NCBI GenBank assembly: GCA_036675275.1
Contig: JAKFFG010000008.1
Span: 1-64,000, forward strand
Reading direction: 5' to 3'
Origin: Pollutimonas sp036675275
GTDB lineage: Bacteria > Pseudomonadota > Gammaproteobacteria > Burkholderiales > Burkholderiaceae_B
Length of the DNA: 64,000 nt
Of this stretch, positions 1-8,200 are shown piece after piece (the stretch's first letter is position 1; every line of letters starts with the position of its first letter). The translations under genes were made by a program, and so were the position numbers. Under the pieces are notes generated by a model. That model was not told the origin of the DNA, did not search any database, and saw nothing but the letters and a program-made list of their open reading frames with translations.

Positions 1-20
1 CCGGCAACTTTCCTCACGCA

Positions 21-212
21 GTTCTCCGGGGTGGGTAGGGGCAGTCCGGCGTGTAGGCGTGCGCCGCGTGCTGACGTAGGGAAGCCGGGGGGTGTCGTCG
101 GCCGCTGTCTGACCGGAGCGAAGCGGAGGGAGTTCGGCCGACGCCCGGGTGGACGAGGCAGACGCGGAACCAAGCACGCCGTGCCGGACTGCCCCTACCC
201 ACCCCGGAGAAC
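21..212. repeat. MITE-like element with 30-bp perfect terminal inverted repeats
   Basis: Positions 21-50 and 183-212 are exact reverse complements over 30 bp. Similarity continues inward with a small gap through a shared GGCGTGC. Inside lies a second inverted pair (97-104 with 135-142, GTCGGCCG) around a GGAGCGAAGCGGAGGGAGTT core, a wording I associate with intergenic repeats of Burkholderiales (from memory). No credible protein is encoded. The open frames crossing it look like by-products of its GC-rich composition. It could fold into a long hairpin in RNA or be a non-autonomous mobile element. No target-site duplication is obvious at the ends. Confidence 0.7.
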
Positions 213-271
213 GTCATCAGAGCAGGACAGCATCACTAAAGCAAAGTGCCGTAAACACTTGAGCCGAAAAT

Positions 272-312
272 GCTCTAGACCCGGTCTGACGAGACCCGCT
301 CGGACCCGGCTA
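272..312. repeat. GACC/GGTCT palindromic repeat at a gene 3' end
   Basis: This short stretch repeats GACCC/GGTCT words, including the near-palindrome AGACCCGGTCT at 277-287. It ends on the stop codon of the minus-strand receptor gene at 310. The reverse complement of that 11-mer recurs at 48239-48249, also beside the 3' end of a minus-strand gene. It may act as a weak terminator or as an RNA 3'-end hairpin. Confidence 0.45.
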
Positions 313-1278
313 GTTTGTCTGGATCTTGGCCTTCTTGATCACATCGTCCCACATGGCGTATTCGCGCTTGACCTTGGCAAGCAGGTCTGCACCATTGCTG
401 ACATTGATCGTGTACCCGCCGGCTTTCATGGTTTTCTGAAACTCGGGATTCTTTGCAATATCGTTCAATGCGGTTTCCAGGCGTTCATGGATGTTGGCAG
501 GCAGGCCTTTGGGCGTGATCAAGGCATACCAGCCCGTGACAGCGTAGTCTTTTACGCCGGCTTCCAGCATGGTCGGCACTTCGGGCAGACCGGCGTTGCG
601 TTCGCGCGAGGTCACGGCCAGGGCACGCACCTTGTCGCTTTGTATGTAAGGGATAGCGGTGCTGGTGATGTCGAACATATAGGTGATCTTGCCGCCGATG
701 ACATCGATCATGGCAGGCGAGTTGCCGCGATAGGGAACGTGCAGCATCTCCGTCCCGGTTTTCTGCTTCAGCAATTCGGCGGAGAGGTGGTTGGATGCTC
801 CGACGCCTGCCGAGCCGAACGAGACCGCATCCGGATTTTTCTTGGCGTATGCAACGAGTTCCTGGATGCTCTTTACAGGCACGTCCTTGTTGATTACAAG
901 TACGTTGGTGTAATCGGCGATATTGCCGATATATGTAAAGTCCTCGTCCAGATTGAGCTTGGCGTTTTTCTGGATCAACGGAGTGATGGTCAGGGTAGGA
1001 CTGGCCACAAAATTGATGGTGTAGCCGTCGGGCTGCGCCCGCGAGGTGGATTCGGCGGCGATCATGCCGCTTGCGCCGGTGCGGTTCTCGACGATAACGG
1101 ACTGTTTCAGTTCGTCGCCCAGATATTTCGCAAAGGTTCGCGCGCTGGTGTCGACCGGGCCGCCCGGCGAGTAGCCGACGATCAGCTTGATAGGTTGCGC
1201 CGGCCATGGCGCTTGCGCGTGTACGGATGCGGCGGCCATCAGGCCGCCGGTCAATAGCAAAATGGACTTCAATTTCAT
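310..1278 (-). CDS. Bug-family (TctC-type) periplasmic solute receptor
   Basis: This is a 322-residue periplasmic receptor of the Bug family, the substrate-capture component of tripartite tricarboxylate transporters (TTT). Residues 1-21 are a signal peptide ending in VHA. The mature protein opens with the family pattern (PIKLIVGYSPGGPVDTSART), followed by the NRTGASGM segment and the HVPYRGNSPAMIDVIGG loop that in known structures contacts the carboxylated ligand. The frame stays open far upstream, but ATG 1278 is preferred because CCGGAGACA lies just before it and it begins the signal peptide. It has no adjacent membrane subunits, so it is an orphan receptor that must borrow a TctAB pair or act as a sensor. 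It is divergent from the acyl-CoA dehydrogenase at 1495. The ligand is unknown, probably an organic acid. Confidence 0.9.
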   Translation of the reverse strand: MKLKSILLLTGGLMAAASVHAQAPWPAQPIKLIVGYSPGGPVDTSARTFAKYLGDELKQSVIVENRTGASGMIAAESTSRAQPDGYTINFVASPTLTITPLIQKNAKLNLDEDFTYIGNIADYTNVLVINKDVPVKSIQELVAYAKKNPDAVSFGSAGVGASNHLSAELLKQKTGTEMLHVPYRGNSPAMIDVIGGKITYMFDITSTAIPYIQSDKVRALAVTSRERNAGLPEVPTMLEAGVKDYAVTGWYALITPKGLPANIHERLETALNDIAKNPEFQKTMKAGGYTINVSNGADLLAKVKREYAMWDDVIKKAKIQTN

Positions 1279-1494
1279 GGGTTTGTCTCCGGTTCTATAG
1301 GTATTTGTGCGCCACTTTGACGGGTGAACAAGTCTCGCCGCAAAGTTCCTGGTTGGCAATTCTGTTTTACTTAAGGGAGACTTTCGCTGGTATTTAAGCG
1401 CGTCGATTCGCGACAGGTGAAGGCAGACTTTTAGAAAGCGATATTGTGGAAGGCCCACTAAACTTGGTAGATTCCAGTCAAAAGGAGAAGTGCT

Positions 1495-2685
1495 ATGGAT
1501 TTGACATGGACTGCGCAGGAGCTCGCCTTCAGGCACGAAGTTCGCAATTTTGTACAGGCGGAGCTGCCGGCCGACATACGCGCGAAGGTGTTCCGGCACC
1601 AGCGGCTGGACAAGAACGATTACATACGGTGGCATCGGGTACTGGCTGCCAAGGGCTGGGGAGCGCCGAACTGGCCTGTTGAGTTCGGCGGCACCGGCTG
1701 GGGCCCTTTGCAGAAGCTGATTTTCGAGATCGAGTGTTTCAAGGGTGGCGCACCGCGGCTTCTGCCCTTTGGCCTGGGCATGATAGGCCCGGTATTGATG
1801 AAGTATGGCAGCAAGCAGCTGCAACAACGCTTCCTGCCCCGGATGCTCACCGTGGAAGACTGGTGGTGCCAGGGCTATTCCGAGCCCGGCGCGGGATCGG
1901 ATCTGGCCTCTCTAAAGACGCGCGCCATACGCACTTCCGACGGCTATGTCGTGAATGGCCAGAAGACATGGACGACGCTGGGGCAGTACGCAGACTGGAT
2001 GTTCTGTCTTGTACGCACTGATACGGAAGCCAAGCCGCAGCGCGGCATATCACTGTTGCTGATCGACCTTCGCCAGCCCGGTGTTACCGTGCGGCCCATC
2101 CGTACGCTGGATGGGGGCGTCGATGTCAACGAGGTGTGGCTGGACGATGTGAAAGTGCCTTTCGAGAATCTGGTCGGCAACGAGAACGAAGGGTGGACTT
2201 ACGCCAAGTACCTGCTGGGCCACGAGCGAACGGGAATTGCAGGCATAGGGCATTGCCATCGCGAACTGCAGATACTCAAAAAATTGGCAGCCGATACGCT
2301 GATCGATGGCGAGCCGGCCAGCCAGAACCCCCGTTTGAAGGAAAAGATCGTCCGTATCGAAATCGATATCGTCGCGCTCGAAATGCTGCTCCTGCGGGTG
2401 GCCGCGAACAGCGATCAGGGCCCGGGGCCGCAGGCCTCCGTGCTGAAGATAAGAGGCTCCGAAATCCAGCAGGATCTCGCCATGTTGCAGATGGAGGTGA
2501 TGGGCGTGGACGCCTGGCCGTACGACCCCAGATGGATGGAGCCCGAGGCGGAGTTCTGCGGGCCGGGCCCGGAGTTCGCGGCAGCGGCGTCGGCAGGCTA
2601 CTTCGATATGCGTAAAACCACTATTTATGGAGGGACGACCGAGGTGCAAAAGACCATTATTGCGAAGATGATTCTTGGATCCTAG
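1495..2685 (+). CDS. Acyl-CoA dehydrogenase, catalytic-glutamate-bearing subunit
   Basis: This 396-residue protein belongs to the FAD-dependent acyl-CoA dehydrogenases, which oxidise an acyl-CoA at C2-C3. The ATG follows AAAGGAGAAG. The central signature YSEPGAGSDLASL is present near residue 130. The C-terminus reads YGGTTEVQ, with glycine where medium-chain enzymes carry their catalytic Glu. Glu244 in GHERTGIAG matches the alternative base position known from isovaleryl- and long-chain-type enzymes. The canonical RxQFGxPxxxFQ motif for FAD/dimer contact is missing, and the next gene supplies it. I infer that the two form a heteromeric enzyme like the ChsE or FadE28-FadE29 type. The substrate is unknown, possibly a branched, aromatic or alicyclic acyl-CoA. 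Confidence 0.88.
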   Translation: MDLTWTAQELAFRHEVRNFVQAELPADIRAKVFRHQRLDKNDYIRWHRVLAAKGWGAPNWPVEFGGTGWGPLQKLIFEIECFKGGAPRLLPFGLGMIGPVLMKYGSKQLQQRFLPRMLTVEDWWCQGYSEPGAGSDLASLKTRAIRTSDGYVVNGQKTWTTLGQYADWMFCLVRTDTEAKPQRGISLLLIDLRQPGVTVRPIRTLDGGVDVNEVWLDDVKVPFENLVGNENEGWTYAKYLLGHERTGIAGIGHCHRELQILKKLAADTLIDGEPASQNPRLKEKIVRIEIDIVALEMLLLRVAANSDQGPGPQASVLKIRGSEIQQDLAMLQMEVMGVDAWPYDPRWMEPEAEFCGPGPEFAAAASAGYFDMRKTTIYGGTTEVQKTIIAKMILGS

Positions 2686-2741
2686 TCGCGCGGGACGATG
2701 TGCCGATGGCGGTTTCTCTTATATTGCACAGGACATGAAAA

Positions 2742-3860
2742 ATGGATTTCACGTATAACGAAGAGCAGCGCATGCTGACGGACAGCCTGCGCAGGCTGGT
2801 GAGCGACGGCTGGAGTTTCGAGCAACGGCGCAAGCGCGCCGCGCAGTCAAAGCTGGACCAGCAGGCCTGGCAGTCGCTGGCCGAACTTGGTGTCGCAGGC
2901 TTGCTGATCCCGGAGCAGTATGAAGGCTTTGGCGAGTCCCCGGCCACGCTGGTGGCGATCCAGCTCGAGCTGGGCAAGGGCCTGGTTTCCGAGCCTGTCA
3001 TCCCCAGCGCCGTGATGGCAACGGCACTGTTGCTGAGCGCTGCCAACGAGCAGGTCAATGCCGAATGCCTGCCCCTCATGGCCTCGGGTTCATTGGTTTG
3101 TGCTGTGGCGTATCTTGAGCCGGGCCAGCGCAATGCATGGCGGCCCGTTGCGACGCAGGCGGTGCAAGTGGCCGAGGGCTATACGCTCAATGGCAAGAAG
3201 AAGCTGGTATGGCAGGGCGCCAGTGCCTGCAGGCTGATCGTCGGCGCGGTGCTGAACGGCGAAACCGCGCTGTTCCTGGTTCCCGCCGATGCGCAAGGGG
3301 TGTCTGTTCAAGACTTCCCCACCATGGATGGCTATCGCTGCGCCGATATTGAACTTGCCGGTGTAACCCTGCCGGCGGGCGCGCTGATCGCCAAAGGTCA
3401 GGCCGCCGATGATGCGCTTGCCAGCGCCATGGACTTCGGCATTACCGCCCTGTGCGCGCATGCCGCCGGCGCAATGGACCGCCTGGTGGAGATTACGGCC
3501 GAGTACTTGAAGACGCGCCGGCAATTCGGACGTCCGCTGGCCGACTTCCAGGTGTTGCAGCATCGCCTGGCCGACATGCTTCTGCATAAAGAACTGGCCA
3601 CCTCGATGGCCTATGTCGCGGCCACGGCGCTGGGCGAAACTGACGCTGCCGAACGTTGCCGGCTGCTTTCCTCGGCCAAGGTGTCGGTCGCCCAAGCGGG
3701 ACGCTCCATCGGCCAAAGCGCTGTGCAAATGCACGGCGGCATCGGCATGACAGACGAGCTGGAGGTCGGCGACTACTTCAAGCGGCTGACCCATACAGAC
3801 TTTCTCTTGGGCGATACGGACTTCCATTTGAAGCGGCTGGAGGAACTGTCGGCAACATGA
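2742..3860 (+). CDS. Acyl-CoA dehydrogenase, partner subunit
   Basis: This 372-residue acyl-CoA dehydrogenase-like protein starts 56 bp after its partner. It keeps the helical C-terminal domain with RRQFGRPLADFQVLQHRLAD (FAD and dimer contacts) and QMHGGIGMTDE. Its C-terminus (LLGDTDFHLKRL) lacks any EGT or GGT segment with a catalytic glutamate, and the SEPxAGSD mid-domain signature is degenerate. The two genes are therefore complementary, which is typical of alpha2beta2 acyl-CoA dehydrogenases where one subunit is non-catalytic. The start at 2742 has only a weak GGACATG ribosome site, so translation may be coupled to the upstream gene. Calling it a subunit rather than an independent enzyme is inference. 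Confidence 0.85.
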   Translation: MDFTYNEEQRMLTDSLRRLVSDGWSFEQRRKRAAQSKLDQQAWQSLAELGVAGLLIPEQYEGFGESPATLVAIQLELGKGLVSEPVIPSAVMATALLLSAANEQVNAECLPLMASGSLVCAVAYLEPGQRNAWRPVATQAVQVAEGYTLNGKKKLVWQGASACRLIVGAVLNGETALFLVPADAQGVSVQDFPTMDGYRCADIELAGVTLPAGALIAKGQAADDALASAMDFGITALCAHAAGAMDRLVEITAEYLKTRRQFGRPLADFQVLQHRLADMLLHKELATSMAYVAATALGETDAAERCRLLSSAKVSVAQAGRSIGQSAVQMHGGIGMTDELEVGDYFKRLTHTDFLLGDTDFHLKRLEELSAT

Positions 3861-3901
3861 CGGCTGCAGGGAATCGAAGAACGATATGGTTGCGCCGGTT
3901 C

Positions 3902-3929
3902 GCCGGCCCCGCACATCAGCCGGGCCGGC
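3902..3929. terminator. GC-rich hairpin between converging genes
   Basis: GCCGGCCC at 3902-3909 pairs with GGGCCGGC at 3922-3929 across a 12-nt loop. It lies between the converging acyl-CoA dehydrogenase and LysR genes and overlaps the last codons of the latter. No T-run follows on either strand, so if it terminates transcription it is probably not a classical intrinsic terminator. Confidence 0.3.
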
Positions 3930-4842
3930 GCCAACTCGATTCATGCAGACGTATGTGCTCGGTTATAAAGTTCATCAGTGTTTGCGTGGCCATCGTCGGA
4001 AAGCGATTCGCGGCCGTCATCAGGTAGAGGCTGTCGCCGACACCTTCCGGTTCGTATTGGGGTAATACTTCTTGAAGAACTCCTGCCTGCAGCTGCTTCC
4101 ACACGGCATAGCGCGGTAGCAGCGCTACGCCCAGTCCGGCCAGTGTCGCCTCCAGCAAATAGGGGTAGTCGCCCGACTGCAAACGGGGCGTCGCCTTGAA
4201 CAGGACGCGTGTGCCGTTCATGTCCAATTTCAGATCGAAGCGTCGGCCCATGGACGCCGGGGTGATCAAGGTGCATCCGGTCAAGTCCTGGATCGTCGCG
4301 ATGCTGCGGCGCGTCGCAATGAAGTTGGGCGCGGCACACAGGCACCAGGCGATATTGCAGATTTTGCGCGCGACATGGTCTTCGGATGGCGCGGAAGTAA
4401 TCTTCAACGCCACGTCGACTTCGGCCGAAATCAGGTCGCCAATGAAATCGTTGATCAGCACCCGCAAGGTTACGTCGGGGTAGTTGCGGGCGAAATCCAG
4501 CAACACGGGAGCGAGATAAAGATGGCCCAATCCCGTGGGCAGGCGTATTCGTACGTCGCCCCGCACGGACTTGCCGAGGCTTTCGATCGAGGTCCGGGCG
4601 GCTTGCGCCTCTTCCAGCATGCGGACGCCATGGGCATATAGCAGTTGGCCCGCTTCAGTGACCTCCATGTGGCGGGTCGTACGCCGCAGCAATTGGGCGC
4701 CCATCGCGAGCTCGAGTACTTTCAGTTGACGCGAAGCGTTGGAGCGGGTCATCCCGGTGCGCCGGGCCGCTTCGCTGAGCGTGCGCGATTGCACGATGGC
4801 TACGAATAACTGGATGAGATTCAAATCGATCTTATTGTCCAT
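3916..4842 (-). CDS. LysR-family transcriptional regulator
   Basis: This 308-residue protein has an N-terminal winged helix-turn-helix (LSEAARRTGMTRSNASRQLK, about residues 20-40) followed by a LysR effector-binding domain. It is divergent from the CoA-transferase operon at 4940 with a 97-bp intergenic region, the classical arrangement for a LysR regulator and its target. A TGGCAC-N5-GTGTCA dyad at 4859-4875 is a plausible operator. The inducer is probably a metabolite of the neighbouring CoA-thioester pathway, but nothing in the sequence identifies it. It converges on the acyl-CoA dehydrogenase pair and may also influence those genes. Confidence 0.9.
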   Translation of the reverse strand: MDNKIDLNLIQLFVAIVQSRTLSEAARRTGMTRSNASRQLKVLELAMGAQLLRRTTRHMEVTEAGQLLYAHGVRMLEEAQAARTSIESLGKSVRGDVRIRLPTGLGHLYLAPVLLDFARNYPDVTLRVLINDFIGDLISAEVDVALKITSAPSEDHVARKICNIAWCLCAAPNFIATRRSIATIQDLTGCTLITPASMGRRFDLKLDMNGTRVLFKATPRLQSGDYPYLLEATLAGLGVALLPRYAVWKQLQAGVLQEVLPQYEPEGVGDSLYLMTAANRFPTMATQTLMNFITEHIRLHESSWRRPG

Positions 4843-4858
4843 TATGGCTCAACATTAG

Positions 4859-4875
4859 TGGCACATATCGTGTCA
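4859..4875. promoter_or_regulatory. Candidate LysR operator (TGGCAC-N5-GTGTCA)
   Basis: An imperfect dyad with five of six matched arm positions around ATATC, lying 17 bp upstream of the LysR start and 65 bp upstream of the CoA-transferase start. Its size and T-N11-A form fit LysR-family recognition sites. Assignment rests on position and symmetry only. Confidence 0.45.
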
Positions 4876-4939
4876 TTGTTAATGGATAGGAGCGATGCTA
4901 GCATGATTGCAACCATTCAAAAGAAAGAATCTACCTGCC

Positions 4940-6139
4940 ATGAACCCAGACCTGCCTTTTACGGGACTTCGAATTCTTGACATCAGCCAAGGCATTGCCG
5001 GGCCCTATTGCACCCAGATTCTCTGGCAGCAAGGCGCGCATGTCATCAAGGTCGAACCGCCTGAAGGAGACTGGGGGCGCAACGTAGGCGTCGTGCGCGA
5101 TGGCCACAGCGCATTGTCCATCAGTTATAACGCCGGAAAACAAGGGCTTTGCCTCGATGCCCGCACAGCGTCCGGCAAGCAGCTGTTGCGCCGCCTTGCG
5201 CTGCAGGCCGATGTTGTTGTCCAGAATTTCCGACCGGGCGTGGCGGAGCGCCTGGGCGTGGGCTATGCAACCCTGGCCGACCAGAAACCGGACCTTATCT
5301 ATGTATCGATCAGCGGTTATGGCGCCGATGGCCCCTATGCTCAGGCCCCCGCCTCGGATTCAGTGATGCAGGCCGACACCGGGCTGATGTTTGCCAATCA
5401 GGATGCCGATCAGGAACCCCGGCGCATCGGCCTGTTGCTGGCCGATATATCGACGGCCCTGTACGCGGCGCAGCAACTGGCGGCCGCGCTGTATTTGCGT
5501 TTGAAGTCGGGTCGCGGCACGCATCTGGAAGTCAGCCTGTTCGAAGCCTGCGCCGCGCTGCAGATCAATAATATGGCTGCGTTCGCCATGGCTGAAAGCC
5601 AGCCTGCCGGCGCGGTCAGTGCGCCCAATGGGGTATTTGCAACGGCGGATGGCCAGTTGTCGGTGCTCGCGTTGAATGATGCGCAGTTCGCTAAACTCTG
5701 CCGGGCGCTGGATCGCCCCGACTGGCTGAGTGACGCGCGGTTTCAAAGCAATGAGTCGCGCATGGCGGCGCGCGACTTCCTGCACAATGAAATCGCCATC
5801 CAGATGGCGCAGGCGCCCAGCGAAGTCTGGATAGGGCGCTTGAGAGAACATGATGTCCTGCATGCGCCGGTGCGCGATTACGCAGCCGTGGCGGCTCACC
5901 CGCAAACAGCGCATCTGGGCATGTTGCAATCCATACAGCAAGCTCGCATCGGCGAGCTGCAACTGCCCGGCCTTCCCGGTGCCGGCGGACGCCGTCCAAT
6001 GTGCGCGGCTCCGGACATCGGCGAGCACTCCATTCAGATCCTGCGGGACGCCGGGTTTGATTCGGCGGAAATCGCCAAGCTGCTCGATAGCGGAGCAATC
6101 AGGCAATTCGCCGGAGCATCGTCCGGAGTGCCGGCATGA
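4940..6139 (+). CDS. Family III (CaiB/BaiF) CoA-transferase
   Basis: This 399-residue enzyme is of the formyl-CoA transferase/CaiB type, which exchanges CoA between acids. The N-terminal GLRILDISQGIAGPYCTQ segment is characteristic, as is ASDSVMQADTGLM, whose aspartate near residue 140 is the likely acyl-accepting catalytic residue. I chose ATG 4940 because the frame's earlier TTG at 4907 adds residues outside the family pattern. The gene leads an operon with a 4-bp overlap into the oxidoreductase (ATGA) and, through it, the Bug receptor, so uptake and CoA activation of one organic acid seem linked. It is probably controlled by the divergent LysR protein. The acid itself is not identifiable. 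Confidence 0.9.
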   Translation: MNPDLPFTGLRILDISQGIAGPYCTQILWQQGAHVIKVEPPEGDWGRNVGVVRDGHSALSISYNAGKQGLCLDARTASGKQLLRRLALQADVVVQNFRPGVAERLGVGYATLADQKPDLIYVSISGYGADGPYAQAPASDSVMQADTGLMFANQDADQEPRRIGLLLADISTALYAAQQLAAALYLRLKSGRGTHLEVSLFEACAALQINNMAAFAMAESQPAGAVSAPNGVFATADGQLSVLALNDAQFAKLCRALDRPDWLSDARFQSNESRMAARDFLHNEIAIQMAQAPSEVWIGRLREHDVLHAPVRDYAAVAAHPQTAHLGMLQSIQQARIGELQLPGLPGAGGRRPMCAAPDIGEHSIQILRDAGFDSAEIAKLLDSGAIRQFAGASSGVPA

Positions 6140-7155
6140 TGCGCGCCCTGCAGGTCCAGCGCTTCGGAGAAAGTGACGAGGCACGATTGGCTACTTGCGA
6201 CGAACCCGGCGCACCGGGCCCCCATGAAGTCGTGATGAAGGTCGCGTATGCGAGCGTAAGCCATGCAACCGGCCTCATGATAGCCGGACGTTACCAGACC
6301 AGGCCGCCGCTGCCGTTCACACCCGGTACAGAAGCTGTCGGACACATCGTAGCGGTGGGCGCGTCCGTTACCCGGTTAAAGCCGGGTGACGCGGTAGCAG
6401 CCATCGCGGACTGGGGCTGTTTTGCCGAACGCGTCAAGCTTCCGGAATATACCGTCTACCCCATCCCCGACGGCTTGCCGCTACTCGATGCCTTGCCGGT
6501 TCCTATATCGTACGGAACCGCATATTGCGGACTCCTCTGGCGTTGCGCGCTGCAGCCGGGCGAGACTGTGCTTGTGTTGGGGGCGGGGGCGGGGGTAGGC
6601 CTGGCATCTGTCGAGCTGGCGACCCAGATGGGCGCCGACGTCATCGCTTGCGCCAGTACTCCGACTAAGCGTGATCACGCCGTTGCGCTGGGAGCGCGCG
6701 CAGCCGTGGCGCCCGGTGCCGACCTGGCCGCCGAGGTAAAGGCCCTGACCGGCGGCCGCGGCGCCGACATTGTCGTGGATCCGGTCGGGGGCGAACTTTT
6801 CGGTCACGCCGTGCGAGCGGCTGCGCACAATGCGCGCCTGCTGAGCATAGGCTTCGCCAGTGGCACCTTGCCTGTCGTACCTGCGAACCTGTTGCTGGTA
6901 AAGAACCTGACTCTGCATGGTTTCTTCTATGGCCGTTACATAGGCTGGACGCCCGCCGATGAGCGTGTCGTCCATGCGCCGGCATTGCAACGCGCGATGC
7001 AAACCATATTGGGCTGGGCCCGCGACAAGCGGATACGGCCCACCGTTACGAAGGTTTACCCCATTACCGAGCTTGGCAACGCGCTCGGTGCTCTTCATGG
7101 CCGAGAAGTCGTCGGCAAAGTAGCTTTAACGATAAGACAGGAGACAACATCATGA
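6136..7155 (+). CDS. Quinone oxidoreductase-like MDR-family enzyme
   Basis: This is a 339-residue zinc-independent medium-chain dehydrogenase/reductase of the NADPH:quinone oxidoreductase (zeta-crystallin) branch. The GroES-like N-terminal half contains PFTPGTEAVGHIVAVG. The Rossmann half has LGAGAGVGLASVELA followed by DIVVDPVGG. No zinc-binding cysteine cluster is seen. It overlaps the CoA-transferase stop and the Bug start by 4 bp each, so the three genes are translationally coupled. In such clusters these enzymes often act as enoyl-CoA or enone reductases. That role is inferred from context here. Confidence 0.87.
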   Translation: MMRALQVQRFGESDEARLATCDEPGAPGPHEVVMKVAYASVSHATGLMIAGRYQTRPPLPFTPGTEAVGHIVAVGASVTRLKPGDAVAAIADWGCFAERVKLPEYTVYPIPDGLPLLDALPVPISYGTAYCGLLWRCALQPGETVLVLGAGAGVGLASVELATQMGADVIACASTPTKRDHAVALGARAAVAPGADLAAEVKALTGGRGADIVVDPVGGELFGHAVRAAAHNARLLSIGFASGTLPVVPANLLLVKNLTLHGFFYGRYIGWTPADERVVHAPALQRAMQTILGWARDKRIRPTVTKVYPITELGNALGALHGREVVGKVALTIRQETTS

Positions 7156-8144
7156 AAATTCAAACCAGATACCGCCTTGCCCGATGGGCGGGACAATGCG
7201 CCTTCGCCATTCTCGGCGCAACCGCGCTGGCTGCGCCCGCGTCAGCCGCCTATCCCGACAAGCCGATCAAGATGGTCGTACCCTATCCACCCGGCGGTCC
7301 CACAGATCTGGTGTCCCGCGGCGCGGCCGCCGCCATGGCGGAGGTTATAGGCCAGCCTATTGTCGTGGACAACAAGTCCGGCGCCAGCGGCATGATAGGC
7401 GCCGACCAGGTTGCGCGCTCGGATCCGGACGGATACACCTTCCTGGCCAATGCGTCGCTGCACGTCATCAACCCGCACATCTACAAGAAAATGGCGTACG
7501 ACTCGTTCAAGGACTTCGTGCCCATTACGCAGTTGGCCGCCGTGCCCCTGGTCCTGGTCGTGCCCAAGGATTCTCCGATCAAGTCGGTAGCCGATCTGGT
7601 CAAGGAAGCCAAGAGCAGCGAGGCTGGCCTGAACTTCGGCTCGGCCGGCACAGCGTCGGCGCAGCATTTGTCAGGCGAATCGTTCAAGGACCTGGCCGGT
7701 ATCCGGATGCAGCATGTTCCCTATAAGGGCAGTGCGCCTGCCCTGACCGACCTGGTTGGACGCCAGCTGGACTTGATGTTCGACTCCATGCCGTCGGCCA
7801 TGCCCTTCATCAAGTCCGGACAGCTGCGCGCCATTGCGGTGACCACGGCCAAACGCGTATCGACTTTGCCCGATGTGCCCACGATTGCCGAATCGGGCTA
7901 CCCGGAATTCGACATCAGCACATGGTACGGATTATGGGCGCCCAAGGGCACACCGGATGCCGTCGTCGACAAGCTGGCTGAAACGGCGAAACAGGCGCTG
8001 CAAAACCCGAAAGTCAAGGCGCAGTACGCCACCATGGGCGCGGAGCCGGTAGGCTCGTCGCCTGAGGAATTCGCCGAGTACGTTCGTTCAGAAGGCAAGA
8101 AGTGGGCCGCGCTTGTGAAACAGGCCAACGTTCCTTTGCAGTAA
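7152..8144 (+). CDS. Bug-family (TctC-type) periplasmic solute receptor
   Basis: This 330-residue receptor has a long signal peptide (residues 1-32, ending PASA). It shows the Bug family blocks PIKMVVPYPPGGPTDLVSRG, NKSGASGMIGADQVARSDPD and HVPYKGSAPALTDLVG. It overlaps the preceding oxidoreductase gene by 4 bp, so it is co-produced with the CoA-transferase and reductase and probably captures their substrate. No TctA or TctB genes accompany it, so it is an orphan with respect to membrane subunits. The ligand is presumably a carboxylate. Confidence 0.92.
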   Translation: MKIQTRYRLARWAGQCAFAILGATALAAPASAAYPDKPIKMVVPYPPGGPTDLVSRGAAAAMAEVIGQPIVVDNKSGASGMIGADQVARSDPDGYTFLANASLHVINPHIYKKMAYDSFKDFVPITQLAAVPLVLVVPKDSPIKSVADLVKEAKSSEAGLNFGSAGTASAQHLSGESFKDLAGIRMQHVPYKGSAPALTDLVGRQLDLMFDSMPSAMPFIKSGQLRAIAVTTAKRVSTLPDVPTIAESGYPEFDISTWYGLWAPKGTPDAVVDKLAETAKQALQNPKVKAQYATMGAEPVGSSPEEFAEYVRSEGKKWAALVKQANVPLQ

Positions 8145-8200
8145 AAGGTCGATGCGTGTGTTCATTAACCTCCGATACCACCAGGACCTGTTGACCGGCC

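Noticed and set aside
31..1257. 408-codon plus-strand open frame across the repeat and opposite the Bug receptor gene
   Set aside because: It is antisense to a receptor with clear family motifs, starts inside the inverted repeat and shows no recognisable domain. It looks like a GC-bias artefact.
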